A stretch of DNA of 64,000 nt from Oceanospirillaceae bacterium (GCA_002724925.1 PBQA01000016.1:248001-312000), one strand, 5' to 3'; positions 35,885-46,462 are shown, numbered from the stretch's first letter. Notes: generated by a model not told the origin, from the sequence alone. Numbers and translations are program-made.

Positions 35885-37027
35885 TCAGAAGCTGAAACCT
35901 ACGCCAAGATTGTAACCAGTGGCGCTCAATTCACCAGCGGTTTCCTGACGGAAGTAATCCGCCTTCAGAACCGCAGTATCAGCCAGCCAGTAGTTCACAC
36001 CGAAGTCATTCTGAGTCTTTTCAGAATCATTGCTGTCACCCGCGGCGGTATCCCACATGCTGTTACGGTAGAACACACCAACCTGCTCGTTGATGCGGTA
36101 AGACGGCTCAATGTAGTAACCGTTTTGCTTAGATGCACCCGCTGCGATCAAATCATCTGCGGCATCATCTAGATTCCAAGCTGCATATAATGCTCTTACG
36201 CCGAACCCATGACGCTGGTAGACCGCATGGGCTTCGATTAATCGCCCACTTACCTCGCGATCACCAACTCCCTGTAATAAGTCGTCTTGGAATTGACCAG
36301 TCAACGCCAGTTCAAGGCCTGGAATCTCAGTATATTTAACACGAGCAGTATATGCAGCCTTGTTCGCCGGGGCCTCGGCAACCTTCTGTCGAGACGAACG
36401 CAGATTATCGTATTGGTCATCAATACCACCATCACCATCGACCTCGACGGCACTCAAGCCAGAGTGCATGGCAACGTCATAGCTCAGACCATCAGCGATT
36501 TTGCCCGACACCATGACACCGCCTTCCCACCACGTAGTAGGAATAATGCGCTTTTCAACGTTATTACGCTCAACGCCGTAGAATGTCTCTGGCTCATGCG
36601 TTTCGTTCAGAATACCCACAGGCAGCAGGAACAAACCGGTTTTTACCTGAGTGTTCTCTGTCACATCAACTTCGACATACGCCTGCTCAAGTTCAACTTC
36701 ACCCGGCTTACCGTCACCTGCAAGGCTGTGCTCAAGCTCAAGTTCAGAGAAGAAACGTACTTTATCCGTGAATTCTTTACCGAAGAAAAGAACGAAACGG
36801 TGGTAATCAATCTCGTTGTCTTTTCCCTGGTTCAGATTCAGGTGCATTTCGCCGTAACCACCGATATAAACTGGGTTAGCCGGTCCTTCCGCTTGCGCAT
36901 CAACCGTGTCAGCCAGCGCAGCAATCTGAGCTTTCAATTCGTCAATCTGAGCTTGTGTTGCAGCATCCGCCGCATAGGTCATGTTAGACAGGGCAATAGC
37001 GGTGCCAAGCACAGCGAGCTTTTTCAT
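35885..37027 (-). CDS. Outer-membrane porin
   Basis: This 380-residue porin-like protein has a signal peptide (MKKLAVLGTAIALSNMTYA), then a short coiled coil (QAQIDELKAQIAALADTVDA) typical of trimeric porin N-termini. A beta-barrel follows, starting YIGGYGEMHLNL and ending in an aromatic Phe (GYNLGVGFSF). FVLFFGKEFTDKVRFFSELELEH resembles porins of the phosphate/pyrophosphate-selective type. The start at 37027 has GGAGA five bases upstream. It is first in the porin/FMN/PepSY operon. Confidence 0.83.
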   Translation of the reverse strand: MKKLAVLGTAIALSNMTYAADAATQAQIDELKAQIAALADTVDAQAEGPANPVYIGGYGEMHLNLNQGKDNEIDYHRFVLFFGKEFTDKVRFFSELELEHSLAGDGKPGEVELEQAYVEVDVTENTQVKTGLFLLPVGILNETHEPETFYGVERNNVEKRIIPTTWWEGGVMVSGKIADGLSYDVAMHSGLSAVEVDGDGGIDDQYDNLRSSRQKVAEAPANKAAYTARVKYTEIPGLELALTGQFQDDLLQGVGDREVSGRLIEAHAVYQRHGFGVRALYAAWNLDDAADDLIAAGASKQNGYYIEPSYRINEQVGVFYRNSMWDTAAGDSNDSEKTQNDFGVNYWLADTAVLKADYFRQETAGELSATGYNLGVGFSF

Positions 37028-37338
37028 CGGGATCTCCAATTACGGGTCATCAATTTCATCAGGTTGTTCAATTGCGACAGGAAAGATACCCGAAGAAACA
37101 ATACAAAAATAAATGCTACAGATTATTATTAACAAGACTATTTCAGTATCGTATACAATACTTCATGCGACTTAATACTTGTTTGAAGATTCCGCATACT
37201 CAACGTTAAAAAACTACACCGCACTCGGTAAGGTATAGAGAAAGGCAGAACTCCCATCACTCCGTTCAATCAGGTAAACTCTTATGCCAGAGAATTGCGA
37301 ATCCACGCCACGAATCAGGCCCAATACAGCACATGACC

Positions 37339-39918
37339 ATGCAAGAGACTTATCAACCCCAAGCCATTGAATCAGCAGTTCAGAATCACTGGGGAAAAAA
37401 TCAGGTATTTAAAGCCGTAGTCGACAGCAACAAAGAGAAGTTCTACTGCCTGTCGATGTTCCCATACCCAAGCGGGCGGCTACACATGGGGCATGTGCGT
37501 AACTACACCATCGGTGATGTGATCTCCCGCTACCAGCGCATGCAAGGTAAAAACGTCATGCAGCCAATGGGCTGGGATGCGTTTGGTCTACCTGCTGAAA
37601 ATGCCGCGATCAAGCATCAGGTCGCTCCTGCCAAGTGGACCAAAGAAAACATCGCCTATATGAAAGGCCAGCTGAAGTCGCTGGGTTTTGGTTACGATTG
37701 GGATCGTGAACTGGCGACCTGTGACCCGGAGTACTACCGCTGGGAGCAGTGGTTCTTCACGAAACTGATCGATAAGGGTCTGGCGTATAAGAAAGTCTCA
37801 GCGGTGAACTGGTGTCCGAATGACCAGACCGTACTGGCCAACGAGCAGGTCATCGACGGATGCTGCTGGCGCTGTGACACTGTGGTCGAGCGCAAAGAAA
37901 TTCCACAGTGGTTTATCCGTATCACGGATTACGCAGAAGAACTTCTGAACGATCTCGACCAGCTGGATGGTTGGCCAGACCAGGTAAAGGCCATGCAGCG
38001 TAACTGGATCGGCAAGTCCCGCGGCATCCAGATGAGCTTCGGTCTGAAAAATCGCGAGGATAACCTTGAGATTTACACCACCCGCCCGGACACCCTGATG
38101 GGTGTAAGCTACGTTGCGGTTGCTGCTGGTCACCCTCTTGCAAAAGAAGCTGCAGAGAGCAACGCAGAACTGGCTGCCTTCATCGACGAATGCAGCAAAT
38201 CAGGTACAGCAGAAGCCGATATGGCCACCGCCGAGAAAAAAGGCATGGCTATCGGTTTTACAGCGATCCACCCGATTTCTGGCAAAGAGGTGCCCGTCTG
38301 GGTCGCTAACTTTGTACTGATGGAGTTCGGTACCGGCGCGGTGATGGCCGTACCTGCGCACGACCAGCGTGACTGGGAATTTGCGAAAAAATACAGCATC
38401 GACATCCAGCAAGTGATTGAGCCTGCAAATGGAGAAGAGATTGATCTGGGTAAAGAAGCCTTCACTGAAAAAGGTACCCTGATTAATTCGGGTGAATTCG
38501 ATGGCCTCGGTTTTGATGCAGCCTTCGATGCCATCGCCGCCAAACTGGAGAGCGAAGGCAAAGGCGAAATCAAAGTAAACTACCGCCTGCGCGACTGGGG
38601 CGTCAGTCGCCAGCGCTACTGGGGCTCACCGATTCCGGTGATCCGTACTCAGGATGGTGACACCATTCCTGCGCCTGAAAGTCATCAGCCAGTGATTCTG
38701 CCAACCGACGTGGTGATGGACGGCGTCAACTCGCCGATTAAGAACAACCCGGAATTCGAAAACATCGAACTGGATGGTCAACCTGCGTTCCGCGAAACCG
38801 ATACCTTCGATACCTTTATGGAATCCTCCTGGTATTACGCGCGTTATTGCTCGCCGCAGGACGACACCCAGATGCTCGACCCGAAAGAAGCTAACTATTG
38901 GCTCCCTGTCGACCAGTACATCGGTGGTATCGAGCACGCGATTCTGCACCTGCTGTACGCCCGCTTCTTCCATAAGTTACTGCGTGACGCAGGTCTGGTG
39001 AACTGCGACGAGCCGTTCAAAAACCTGCTGACTCAGGGCATGGTGCTGGCCGAAGCCTTCTCTTACACCACTGAAAACGGTGCCAAAGAATGGGTTAACC
39101 CTCTCGATGTAACGGTTGAGCGTGACGAAAAAGGCCGTGTTATTGGTGCTAAGCGCACAGAAGATGGTCTTGAGCTGACCGCCGCGGGCATGAGCAAAAT
39201 GTCCAAATCAAAGAACAACGGTGTCGACCCACAGGAAGCCATCAAGCAATACGGTGCCGATACCGTGCGTTTGTACACCATGTTTGCTGCGCCGCCGGAG
39301 CAGACGCTTGAGTGGTCTGATTCTGGCGTATCGGGTGCACAGCGTTTTCTTCAGCGCGTGTGGCGCCTCAGCTATGAACTGATTCAGCAAGCAGATCGCG
39401 GTGACATCAGCGACCTCAGCAAAGACGAAAAAGACGCGCGCCGTAAAGTGCACGAGACCATTCAGAAAGTGAGCGACGACTTCGGCGTAAGAAACAGCTT
39501 CAATACAGGCATCGCCGCCGTGATGGAGCTGATCAATACGCTGCAAAAGCAAAAGCTCGAAAGTGCTGGCGGCCGTAGCGTCGTCGCAGAAGGTCTCGAT
39601 GCGGTCGTTCGTATGCTGTCACCGATTGCGCCACACATTGCGCAGTCTCTGTGGGAAGCCTTCGGTAATGATGGTCTGGTGCTGGATGCTCCGTGGCCAG
39701 TCGTTGATGAAAAAGCGCTGGAAAAAGACAGCATCCTGTTGATTGTTCAGGTGAACGGAAAGGTGCGCGCGAAACTTGAAGCGCCGGCAACCGCCAGCAA
39801 AGACGAGCTGGAAGCCATGGCGCTGGCCGATGACAGCGTGAAAAACCAGATTGACGGCAAGACAATTCGCAAGGTCATCGTGGTGCCAGGTAAACTCGTC
39901 AACATCGTGGCGAATTAA
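37339..39918 (+). CDS. leuS: Leucyl-tRNA synthetase
   Basis: This ~859-residue class I synthetase charges tRNA-Leu. The HIGH signature is HMGH in [15 protein letters not shown] and KMSKS is in [10 protein letters not shown]. The CP1 editing domain contains [14 protein letters not shown]. The start at 37339 ([12 protein letters not shown]) matches the family; an in-frame ATG six bases earlier is possible. It is full length and followed by lptE and holA, the common gammaproteobacterial order. Confidence 0.97.
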   Translation: MQETYQPQAIESAVQNHWGKNQVFKAVVDSNKEKFYCLSMFPYPSGRLHMGHVRNYTIGDVISRYQRMQGKNVMQPMGWDAFGLPAENAAIKHQVAPAKWTKENIAYMKGQLKSLGFGYDWDRELATCDPEYYRWEQWFFTKLIDKGLAYKKVSAVNWCPNDQTVLANEQVIDGCCWRCDTVVERKEIPQWFIRITDYAEELLNDLDQLDGWPDQVKAMQRNWIGKSRGIQMSFGLKNREDNLEIYTTRPDTLMGVSYVAVAAGHPLAKEAAESNAELAAFIDECSKSGTAEADMATAEKKGMAIGFTAIHPISGKEVPVWVANFVLMEFGTGAVMAVPAHDQRDWEFAKKYSIDIQQVIEPANGEEIDLGKEAFTEKGTLINSGEFDGLGFDAAFDAIAAKLESEGKGEIKVNYRLRDWGVSRQRYWGSPIPVIRTQDGDTIPAPESHQPVILPTDVVMDGVNSPIKNNPEFENIELDGQPAFRETDTFDTFMESSWYYARYCSPQDDTQMLDPKEANYWLPVDQYIGGIEHAILHLLYARFFHKLLRDAGLVNCDEPFKNLLTQGMVLAEAFSYTTENGAKEWVNPLDVTVERDEKGRVIGAKRTEDGLELTAAGMSKMSKSKNNGVDPQEAIKQYGADTVRLYTMFAAPPEQTLEWSDSGVSGAQRFLQRVWRLSYELIQQADRGDISDLSKDEKDARRKVHETIQKVSDDFGVRNSFNTGIAAVMELINTLQKQKLESAGGRSVVAEGLDAVVRMLSPIAPHIAQSLWEAFGNDGLVLDAPWPVVDEKALEKDSILLIVQVNGKVRAKLEAPATASKDELEAMALADDSVKNQIDGKTIRKVIVVPGKLVNIVAN

Positions 39919-39969
39919 GCGAGCTAACTACGTTATCAGTCATAGAACCAGAAGAGTAATGAATCCACT

Positions 39970-40434
39970 ATGCGCCACCTGATTATCGCTCTAACGCTAA
40001 GTGTGATCGCCAGCTGCGGCTGGCAACTCAGAGGCGTCTCTGAATTACCAGAGGGTTTCCGTATCATTCATGTTGGCGGTGGCCCCCAGAACATTCGAGA
40101 GCAACTGATTCAGCGTCTGCGATTTAATGATGTCGTGGTTCCTGAGCGGGCGCTTGATGCACCCGCTCAGATCGAGATTAACGAGTATTCCGTTGAACGC
40201 CGGACCCTGTCTGTAAACAGCGTTGGCCAGATCGCTGAATATGAATTTAACGCCTTACTCGACGTGACGGTAACCCGGGGTGAAGAAACCGACCACTTCG
40301 TCACAGAGGCACGGCGCACCCTCAGTAACGACGTAAATAACGTCGTTGCTACACAGCAAGAAGAACGACAGCTGCGCGACGCGCTTGATTCAGACCTGCT
40401 CAGTCGCTTAATGCGTCGGCTGGAACGTCTTTAA
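39970..40434 (+). CDS. lptE: LPS-assembly lipoprotein LptE
   Basis: This 154-residue outer-membrane lipoprotein has a signal ending in SVIASCGWQLRG, so Cys is lipidated. It plugs the LptD barrel for LPS export. Size, the GWQLRG start of the mature protein and location between leuS and holA support the call. Its TAA shares a base with the holA ATG. Confidence 0.9.
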   Translation: MRHLIIALTLSVIASCGWQLRGVSELPEGFRIIHVGGGPQNIREQLIQRLRFNDVVVPERALDAPAQIEINEYSVERRTLSVNSVGQIAEYEFNALLDVTVTRGEETDHFVTEARRTLSNDVNNVVATQQEERQLRDALDSDLLSRLMRRLERL

Positions 40435-41450
40435 TGAAACTGCGTCAGGACCAGTTAGGGCCTCACCTCGCCAAAGAGCTGGCTCCCTGCTATCTGATCT
40501 CAGGCGATGATCCGCTACTGGTGATGGAAGCCTGTGACGACATACGCAAAGCCGTAAAGCAGCAAGGCATTGATGAGCGCGAGCTGTTTCATGCAGAAGC
40601 TGGCTTTGAATGGCGGACTCTGCGGGAAGAAGCCTCAGCCATGTCTTTGTTCTCCAGCCGCCGCCTGCTGGAGCTACGCATTCCCAATGGCAAGCCGTCA
40701 GACAAAGGGGAGACCATTAAGGACCTTGCTGAGCACCCGTCGCCTGACAATATCCTGCTGATTATCTGCCCTCGCCTGGACGCGAAGACACAGAAAACCG
40801 CGTGGTATAAAGCCATTGAGAAACACGGCGTTGTACTGCCCATCTGGCCGATAGAGCGAAACCAGTATCCGAGTTGGCTGAAACGACGATTCCAGATGGC
40901 AGGGTTGCAGGCTGATCAGGCTGCCGTGTCAGCACTTGCACACCAGACAGAAGGCAATCTTCTGGCTGCGGTACAGGAAATAGAAAAACTGCGAATGCTG
41001 GGCGAGACAACCATCAGTGAAGAACTCATTATGCAGAGTGCAGGAGACAGCTCCCGTTTCGATGCGTTCGGACTGGCAGACGCCTGCCTGACGGGGAAAC
41101 TCGGCGAAGCAAACCGCATGCTCAGCCACCTGCGCTCAGAGGGGCATGAACCCATTATGGTGCTTGGAGCGCTAACTCGGAAGATAAGACAACTCATCGC
41201 CCTGAAACCATGTCAGGGGGCACAGGCGCTCTCTGAAGGCTTTCGCACCCAAGGCGTCTGGCCAAGGCAGCAAGCCCCGTACAAAGCAGCTCTACAACGC
41301 CTGTCGATGAAAGATTTGCACAGAGCACTCAGTACCGCAGCCGAAGCTGACCTGGCCGCCAAAGGCAGTGGCGACGACGCCTGGCTCAAAATGGGTCAAA
41401 TAGTCATTATCCTATCAGGTCAGGCAGACAAACTCTTTACATTGACCTGA
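40434..41450 (+). CDS. holA: DNA polymerase III delta subunit
   Basis: This 338-residue clamp-loader subunit opens the beta clamp. Typical segments are YLISGDDPLLVMEACDDIRK, LFSSRRLLELRIPNGKPS and the C-terminal collar domain with FDAFGLADACLTGKL. It is full length. It overlaps lptE by one base. Confidence 0.95.
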   Translation: MKLRQDQLGPHLAKELAPCYLISGDDPLLVMEACDDIRKAVKQQGIDERELFHAEAGFEWRTLREEASAMSLFSSRRLLELRIPNGKPSDKGETIKDLAEHPSPDNILLIICPRLDAKTQKTAWYKAIEKHGVVLPIWPIERNQYPSWLKRRFQMAGLQADQAAVSALAHQTEGNLLAAVQEIEKLRMLGETTISEELIMQSAGDSSRFDAFGLADACLTGKLGEANRMLSHLRSEGHEPIMVLGALTRKIRQLIALKPCQGAQALSEGFRTQGVWPRQQAPYKAALQRLSMKDLHRALSTAAEADLAAKGSGDDAWLKMGQIVIILSGQADKLFTLT

Positions 41451-41693
41451 AAAGAACCGTTAGCTGAGTCACACTTTTTTCTTCTTTCCGCTGCCATACT
41501 TTCCCGACTGATCCGATCAGCCTGAATTTGTACTCTGCCAGTCATATGGCTCACGACGACTAATCAAGCGTCATGATATCGACTGAATTTGGCAATTAAG
41601 ATTTCAGAAGTGTAGCCAGTGCCGTCATACCGGATTCATAATTCGGTAAAAAAATAAGCGGGCCCAAAAACCGCATGCCTGATGGAGATTAAA

Positions 41694-42290
41694 ATGAATA
41701 CAGTAGCGCAGCAGCAGAACAGCGATCTCGTATGGGATCTTGAGAAACTCAATCAGCACAAACGTGCCATGAATTTCGTAAAGCAGTTCGAAAACCGCTT
41801 CTGTGTATTCTCAACATCAGTGCGTCAGCTTTATACTAACTACAGTATTTTCTTTCCGGAAGAAGCACACCGCCAGATGGTCATTCTCCCGGACCCGTAT
41901 GCTTTTCACGATACCTTCAGCCACCTGAACCCAGACGCCGTCAGCGCTACAGGCCTGCATGTCATTCCGGGCAATCTGATTGGTAAGCAAGGTTTGTATC
42001 TGGTGATCTCTCACAAGGATAAGAAAGTCCGCTCGGTGCCTATTCCCTTTCAGGAAGGCATGCGACAAATTCTACGCAGAACCAACAGCGATGACCCCTT
42101 CCTGCCAGTACTGATGAAAGGCGACCTTCGTGAATTCAACGATAAGCTGCCTTGCCTGCACCTGCACCGCCTTCGCCTGAGCGAACTGTCGGGACTATCG
42201 TCACTGGAACGAGAAAGCATTCGTAGCCTGATCACAGATAAACTGATGGATCTGTATCAGAAGTCAGCTACCTTCAATACCGGCAGCTGA
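41694..42290 (+). CDS. Conserved-looking hypothetical protein, unassigned
   Basis: This 198-residue soluble protein has no signal peptide or membrane helix. The start at 41694 is chosen because GGAG (41684-41687) is six bases upstream. The N-terminus is Gln/Asn-rich; the middle has FEEAHRQMVILPD-like and GLYLVISHKDKKVRSVPI segments with alternating beta pattern, and the C-terminus is helical and Leu-rich. No family is recognised. The 243-base gap before it contains no other gene. Confidence 0.7.
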   Translation: MNTVAQQQNSDLVWDLEKLNQHKRAMNFVKQFENRFCVFSTSVRQLYTNYSIFFPEEAHRQMVILPDPYAFHDTFSHLNPDAVSATGLHVIPGNLIGKQGLYLVISHKDKKVRSVPIPFQEGMRQILRRTNSDDPFLPVLMKGDLREFNDKLPCLHLHRLRLSELSGLSSLERESIRSLITDKLMDLYQKSATFNTGS

Positions 42291-42311
42291 ACCTTGTTGT
42301 AGCCTGAGAAC

Positions 42312-43148
42312 TCAGGCGGTTTCTTTTGATGGGTCGTGATAATAGGCCCGTACCAGTCGCGCCAACCCCTGCCGCCATGCTTTATTTTTAATCCCAAACG
42401 TGTGGAACAGAGCCGTATGATCAGCAACAGGCGCCCACACCTCGGGTGTCATCCCCCCTTCCTGCGTTGTCAGTTCTACTGCCGTCAGGTCCTCAAACTG
42501 GCGAGCTTCAGCCAGTAGCGCCTCTGCAAAGGTATAAGAAGATACCGCCTCGACACCGGAGAAATGATAAGTACCCCAGAGATCATCTGCGAGATGAATC
42601 TGACGCAGCATCGCCAGTACCACAATGGCAACATCGTCGACCGGAGTAGGCTCAAACTCACGCTGCATATCCAGCGCCAGCGTCGGCTCTGAACGAATCA
42701 CACTGAGAATACGGCTGGCAAAATCACTGCCATCAAGCGTCAAAAGCTGCCCCACACGAAGAATAATATGCTGAGGATTCTCCGCCGCCAGCATCTCCAG
42801 CTCAGCAAAGGCCTCGCTCAATGCACTGGTGTTATCAGCGGCATATTGTTCAGTGACTGTTTCTTTACCGCCCAGGTAGCGATGCAGAGTCGAAAGCAAC
42901 ACAACCAGTGCACCCTCTTCCTGAGCCCGGCCAATCCAGAATTTAGCCGACTCCACATCGGTATCTTCATTCAGCGCCGGCGAAATCACATACGCAGGTC
43001 GGGCACTGGACTGCAACATTGGTCGCTCGGTGCTGGCAATGGACACACCGCGGTGAATGAGATTCTGCTCTGCCATCAAGCGACTGATGTAACGGCCTAC
43101 CGGGCGATCTGCGCCGATGATGTGGGTGTGAAAACTACTGATAGCCAA
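42312..43148 (-). CDS. RmlD-like NAD(P)-binding sugar-nucleotide family protein
   Basis: This 278-residue Rossmann-like protein has similarity in layout to RmlD/atypical SDR proteins: an N-terminal strand THIIGADRPVGRYISRLM in place of GxxGxxG, LRVGQLLTLDGSDFASRI, and GTYHFSGVEAVSSYTFAEAL typical of RmlD. The glycine motif is weak and a YxxxK is not evident, so it may be non-catalytic. It is convergent with the preceding hypothetical gene (22 bases apart). Confidence 0.65.
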   Translation of the reverse strand: MAISSFHTHIIGADRPVGRYISRLMAEQNLIHRGVSIASTERPMLQSSARPAYVISPALNEDTDVESAKFWIGRAQEEGALVVLLSTLHRYLGGKETVTEQYAADNTSALSEAFAELEMLAAENPQHIILRVGQLLTLDGSDFASRILSVIRSEPTLALDMQREFEPTPVDDVAIVVLAMLRQIHLADDLWGTYHFSGVEAVSSYTFAEALLAEARQFEDLTAVELTTQEGGMTPEVWAPVADHTALFHTFGIKNKAWRQGLARLVRAYYHDPSKETA

Positions 43149-43217
43149 ACGTGTATTCCGAGTATCGGGTTCAAAAAAGCAAGATTACCACTGCTACCCT
43201 CAGACAGCACGTGGGAT

Positions 43218-43589
43218 TTAATCGACAGCCAATGACAACTCACAAATCATATTCTGATTCCGCAAGGCGTCATTTCTGTTGGGATACATACGAACATCGT
43301 TCAGGCCGATCAGCAGAGCCAGTCCATCGGTGAGACCAACAAACCCGGCTCTGTGCTCTTCAATGAAAGGAGGTTGAAGTATCCGTCCATCGGTAAAGGC
43401 TTCGTTGCGGACCATGCCTCCAGCCAACGGGTTAATACAATCCCCCGGACGGCGGAACAGGGCAATCGCCTGCGGGCTTATCACCAGAGCGTTGCCGTTG
43501 ACCAGCTCAGCCTCGGCCACAGGGGAGCCATCGCTCAGAGTCAGGAGCGTCCATTGACGAATCAGATCAGATGTATTTTCAATAATCAT
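43218..43589 (-). CDS. Hypothetical protein
   Basis: This 123-residue soluble protein begins at ATG 43589 (MIIENTSDLI); a TTG two codons earlier also reads in frame, and no clear RBS is visible. It is beta-rich, with LRDQ/RNQNMICELSL near the C-terminus and one Cys in RRPGDCINPLAGGM. No family is recognised. It is on the same strand as the small Cys protein upstream. Confidence 0.6.
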   Translation of the reverse strand: MIIENTSDLIRQWTLLTLSDGSPVAEAELVNGNALVISPQAIALFRRPGDCINPLAGGMVRNEAFTDGRILQPPFIEEHRAGFVGLTDGLALLIGLNDVRMYPNRNDALRNQNMICELSLAVD

Positions 43590-43640
43590 AAACAAAAATG
43601 GCGACTTAAAAGCCGCCAGTGTACCCCACCCGAAAGCCCC

Positions 43641-43892
43641 TCAGAAGAGCTCAATTTCGCTATCTCCGCCACCTTCACCTTTACGACGTCGATCATTCAC
43701 CTCCGCCAGCACCATGTCTTGCAGGTCCAGAAGCTCGTCATCGCTGAGCTGACTGATATCAAGTGCTTGAAACGTGCGCGCCAATGCAGCCTGAGCCTGA
43801 TAGCAATGCTGATGAGCCGGACCACTGCCGGGCACAGTGACACCGCTCGTTCCAAATACTGGTTTTTTACAATACACACAGTTGAGTGACAT
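43641..43892 (-). CDS. Small putative zinc-binding protein
   Basis: These 83 residues have a CVYCKKPVFG motif near the N-terminus and HQHCYQ at ~residue 28, a likely C-x2-C...H-x2-C zinc site. An amphipathic helical C-terminus (DDELLDLQDMVLAEVNDRRR) and an acidic tail follow. A strong AAGGAG RBS supports expression. No family could be named, and a regulatory or adaptor role is speculative. Confidence 0.68.
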   Translation of the reverse strand: MSLNCVYCKKPVFGTSGVTVPGSGPAHQHCYQAQAALARTFQALDISQLSDDELLDLQDMVLAEVNDRRRKGEGGGDSEIELF

Positions 43893-43999
43893 AACTCTCC
43901 TTCGGGAGAAGCTGTTGACCGTCTTTGTGTGAGTATAGTCAGTGTTCCCCTATTCGCATGTCAGGTCAGGCGAAACTCTGACCTTTACATACTCAAGAA

Positions 44000-46462
44000 C
44001 TACTCGAAGTTGACCGCTTTTTCAGCCCGATTGCCAAATTTGTCCTCAACAACCAGAGTCCAGCGTGTGCTGTTACCGATAATCTGACACGGCACCATCA
44101 CATGCCCCGGGTAGGACACGAACCCATCACAACGGTCGCCCATAACACTCTCAAGCCAGACAGATTCAATGCCGCGGCCATCGTCATAGGCCATGCCCGA
44201 CAAACGTTTCGTCTCGTCGAGCCACTCGATGTTACCTATCACTGGCGCATCGTAGTCAGGATAGTCGGCTTTATCCCATGGATCAGTGCCATCGCGCGTT
44301 TCAATATCATTGCTGAAGCCATCACCATCGAGGTCGGTATCTGTATTATCACCGATACCATCGCCGTCAAAATCTGCCCATTCTGTCGGGTCTGATGGAA
44401 AGGCATCCACATCATTGTTGTAACCGTCGTTGTCGCGGTCATCATCCAACTCATCAGGAATACCATCACGATCAGAATCCGGTGGAGTACTGGTATTGTC
44501 GTACGGATCGTAAGACAGCTCCCGCTCATAGCGGTTGATGATACCGTCACCATCGATATCAGAGTCACTGTTGTCACCAGTGCCATCACCGTCAGTATCA
44601 CTCCACTCCTTACGGTTCAGTGGAAATACATCGCTGTCGTTCGGGACTTCATCGCCGTCAATATCTTTATCGAGTGCATCGGGAATGCCATCCCGATCCA
44701 TATCAGCAGGAACGCTTAATGGATCTTTCGGATCTGTCCCCAATCGAACCTCATACTCATTACTGATGCCGTCACCATCGATATCGAGATCGATATTGTC
44801 GCCTTGGCCATCACCGTCAAGGTCAGACCACTCCAGAGGGTTATCAGGGAAGGCATCTTCATCGTTCAGGTAACCATCTCCATCCCTGTCCTGGTCAACA
44901 AGGTCGGGGATACCGTCGCCATCAGCATCGCGCGGCACCGAGCCTGCATCTGCCGGATTCGTTCCAGCCTGCTCCTCATAGACGTTATCGATGCCATCAC
45001 CGTCGCGGTCTCTGTCGCGGTTATCGCCGATGCCATCGCCATCTAAGTCGAACCACTCCGATGGATCACGAGGGAACAGGTCGATGTCATTACCAATGGT
45101 GTCACCGTCGAGGTCGGTATCCAGCTCATCAGGGATACCGTCACCGTCAAAGTCGCTCGGAACACTGTCCGCATCGTAAGGGTCAAAGCTTAACGTCAGC
45201 TCAAATTCGTTATTGATACCGTCGTTATCGATGTCTTCATCTGAGTTGTCACCCAGACCATCACCATCGAAATCTGCCCACTCTGAGGCATCCTCAGGAA
45301 AGGCATCATCTTCATTGAGATAGCTGTCACCATCCATGTCGTCATCCAGCACATCAACGATACCGTCCTTGTCCAGATCACGTGGCTTACTTTCGGGATC
45401 AAGATCATCTGACCCTGCCGTCTGCTCGACGTCATTACTGAAGCCATCGTTATCACGATCCGGGTCGCGGTTATCACCGATGCCATCACCGTCGGTATCT
45501 ACCCACTCTTCACCATCTGACGGAAATACATCAGCACTATTATCGACGCCATCGCCGTCCAGATCGGAATCGAAGTAATCCGGCATGCCATCGCCATCAA
45601 TATCCGACGGCTTGCTCTCAGGGTCGAGAACGCCGGTGCCAAGGTGCATCTCAAAGACGTTAGGGATACCGTCGTTATCGGCGTCAGGATCTTCATTGTC
45701 GGGGATGCCATCGCCATCGGTATCAGCCCAGGCAGCGCTGTTGTCTGGGTAGAGATCTACATCGTTAGCAAAACCATCACCATCCCGGTCATCATCAAGA
45801 AGATCCGGGATACCATCGCGATCGGTGTCTGCGGGCGCCGAGAAACGGTCATCAGGATCTGTACCCGCCTCTTCTTCGAAGGTGTTCCCTACTCCGTCGC
45901 CATCCCGGTCTGAGTCTGTATTGTCACCGGTACCATCGCGATCAAGATCAGACCATTCGTCTTTATCCAGCGGGAAGGCATCGTTAACGTTAGGTACGCC
46001 ATCGTTATCCATATCCGGATCAAGCAGGTCCGGGATACCGTCTCTGTCGCGATCTTTCGGTCGGGAGCTCGATCGCATGGGGTCAAAGCCAAGCTTTTTC
46101 TCATACTCGTTGCCTACGCCATCCCCATCCAGATCCTGATCTGTATTATCACCGACACCGTCGGCATCGGTGTCCTTCCAGTCGTTCGGATCCTGTGGAA
46201 ACGCGTCTTTCTGATTGGGTACACCGTCGTTGTCCATGTCATCATCAATGGAATCAGGAATGCCATCGCCATCAATATCGGTCTGGTCAGGAACGTCGGG
46301 GTCAAAACCTGCGGCAGCTTCAAGGAAGTTCGGCAGGCCATCTCCATCACGGTCTGGGTCCTGAGCATCCGCAATGCCATCGTTGTCGAGGTCATCAAGC
46401 GCCGAGTGGGCAGGAAGAGACAGCGCCGCGAGTATCGCCAGCGCAAGTGGTGTACGCCACAT
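44000..46462 (-). CDS. Large thrombospondin type 3-like calcium-repeat protein
   Basis: This 820-residue exported protein starts at 46462 with a signal peptide (MWRTPLALAILAALSLPAHSA). The body is nine supra-repeats of about 75 residues. Each combines D-x-D-x-D-G loops (for example DTDGDGIPDN), a NDxDAFPxDPxEWxD stretch and a YExxxGTDP stretch, ending in a S-x-P-x-D linker. These are TSP3-type Ca2+-binding loops, so the protein should be rigid and extended when calcium is bound. The C-terminal ~80 residues form an Ig-like domain with a Cys pair (GDRCDGF, VPCQIIG). No sorting signal is seen, so it may be periplasmic or secreted. Confidence 0.85.
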   Translation of the reverse strand: MWRTPLALAILAALSLPAHSALDDLDNDGIADAQDPDRDGDGLPNFLEAAAGFDPDVPDQTDIDGDGIPDSIDDDMDNDGVPNQKDAFPQDPNDWKDTDADGVGDNTDQDLDGDGVGNEYEKKLGFDPMRSSSRPKDRDRDGIPDLLDPDMDNDGVPNVNDAFPLDKDEWSDLDRDGTGDNTDSDRDGDGVGNTFEEEAGTDPDDRFSAPADTDRDGIPDLLDDDRDGDGFANDVDLYPDNSAAWADTDGDGIPDNEDPDADNDGIPNVFEMHLGTGVLDPESKPSDIDGDGMPDYFDSDLDGDGVDNSADVFPSDGEEWVDTDGDGIGDNRDPDRDNDGFSNDVEQTAGSDDLDPESKPRDLDKDGIVDVLDDDMDGDSYLNEDDAFPEDASEWADFDGDGLGDNSDEDIDNDGINNEFELTLSFDPYDADSVPSDFDGDGIPDELDTDLDGDTIGNDIDLFPRDPSEWFDLDGDGIGDNRDRDRDGDGIDNVYEEQAGTNPADAGSVPRDADGDGIPDLVDQDRDGDGYLNDEDAFPDNPLEWSDLDGDGQGDNIDLDIDGDGISNEYEVRLGTDPKDPLSVPADMDRDGIPDALDKDIDGDEVPNDSDVFPLNRKEWSDTDGDGTGDNSDSDIDGDGIINRYERELSYDPYDNTSTPPDSDRDGIPDELDDDRDNDGYNNDVDAFPSDPTEWADFDGDGIGDNTDTDLDGDGFSNDIETRDGTDPWDKADYPDYDAPVIGNIEWLDETKRLSGMAYDDGRGIESVWLESVMGDRCDGFVSYPGHVMVPCQIIGNSTRWTLVVEDKFGNRAEKAVNFE

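Noticed and set aside
36287-37132. 281-residue plus-strand ORF opposite the porin gene
   Set aside because: Antisense shadow of the porin; no RBS, and the composition is that of reversed porin codons.
39272-39277. TGTACA inside leuS
   Set aside because: Coding context only (Leu-Tyr-Thr codons) and isolated.
43353-43889. 178-residue plus-strand ORF
   Set aside because: Overlaps two minus-strand genes with better start signals; no recognisable domain.
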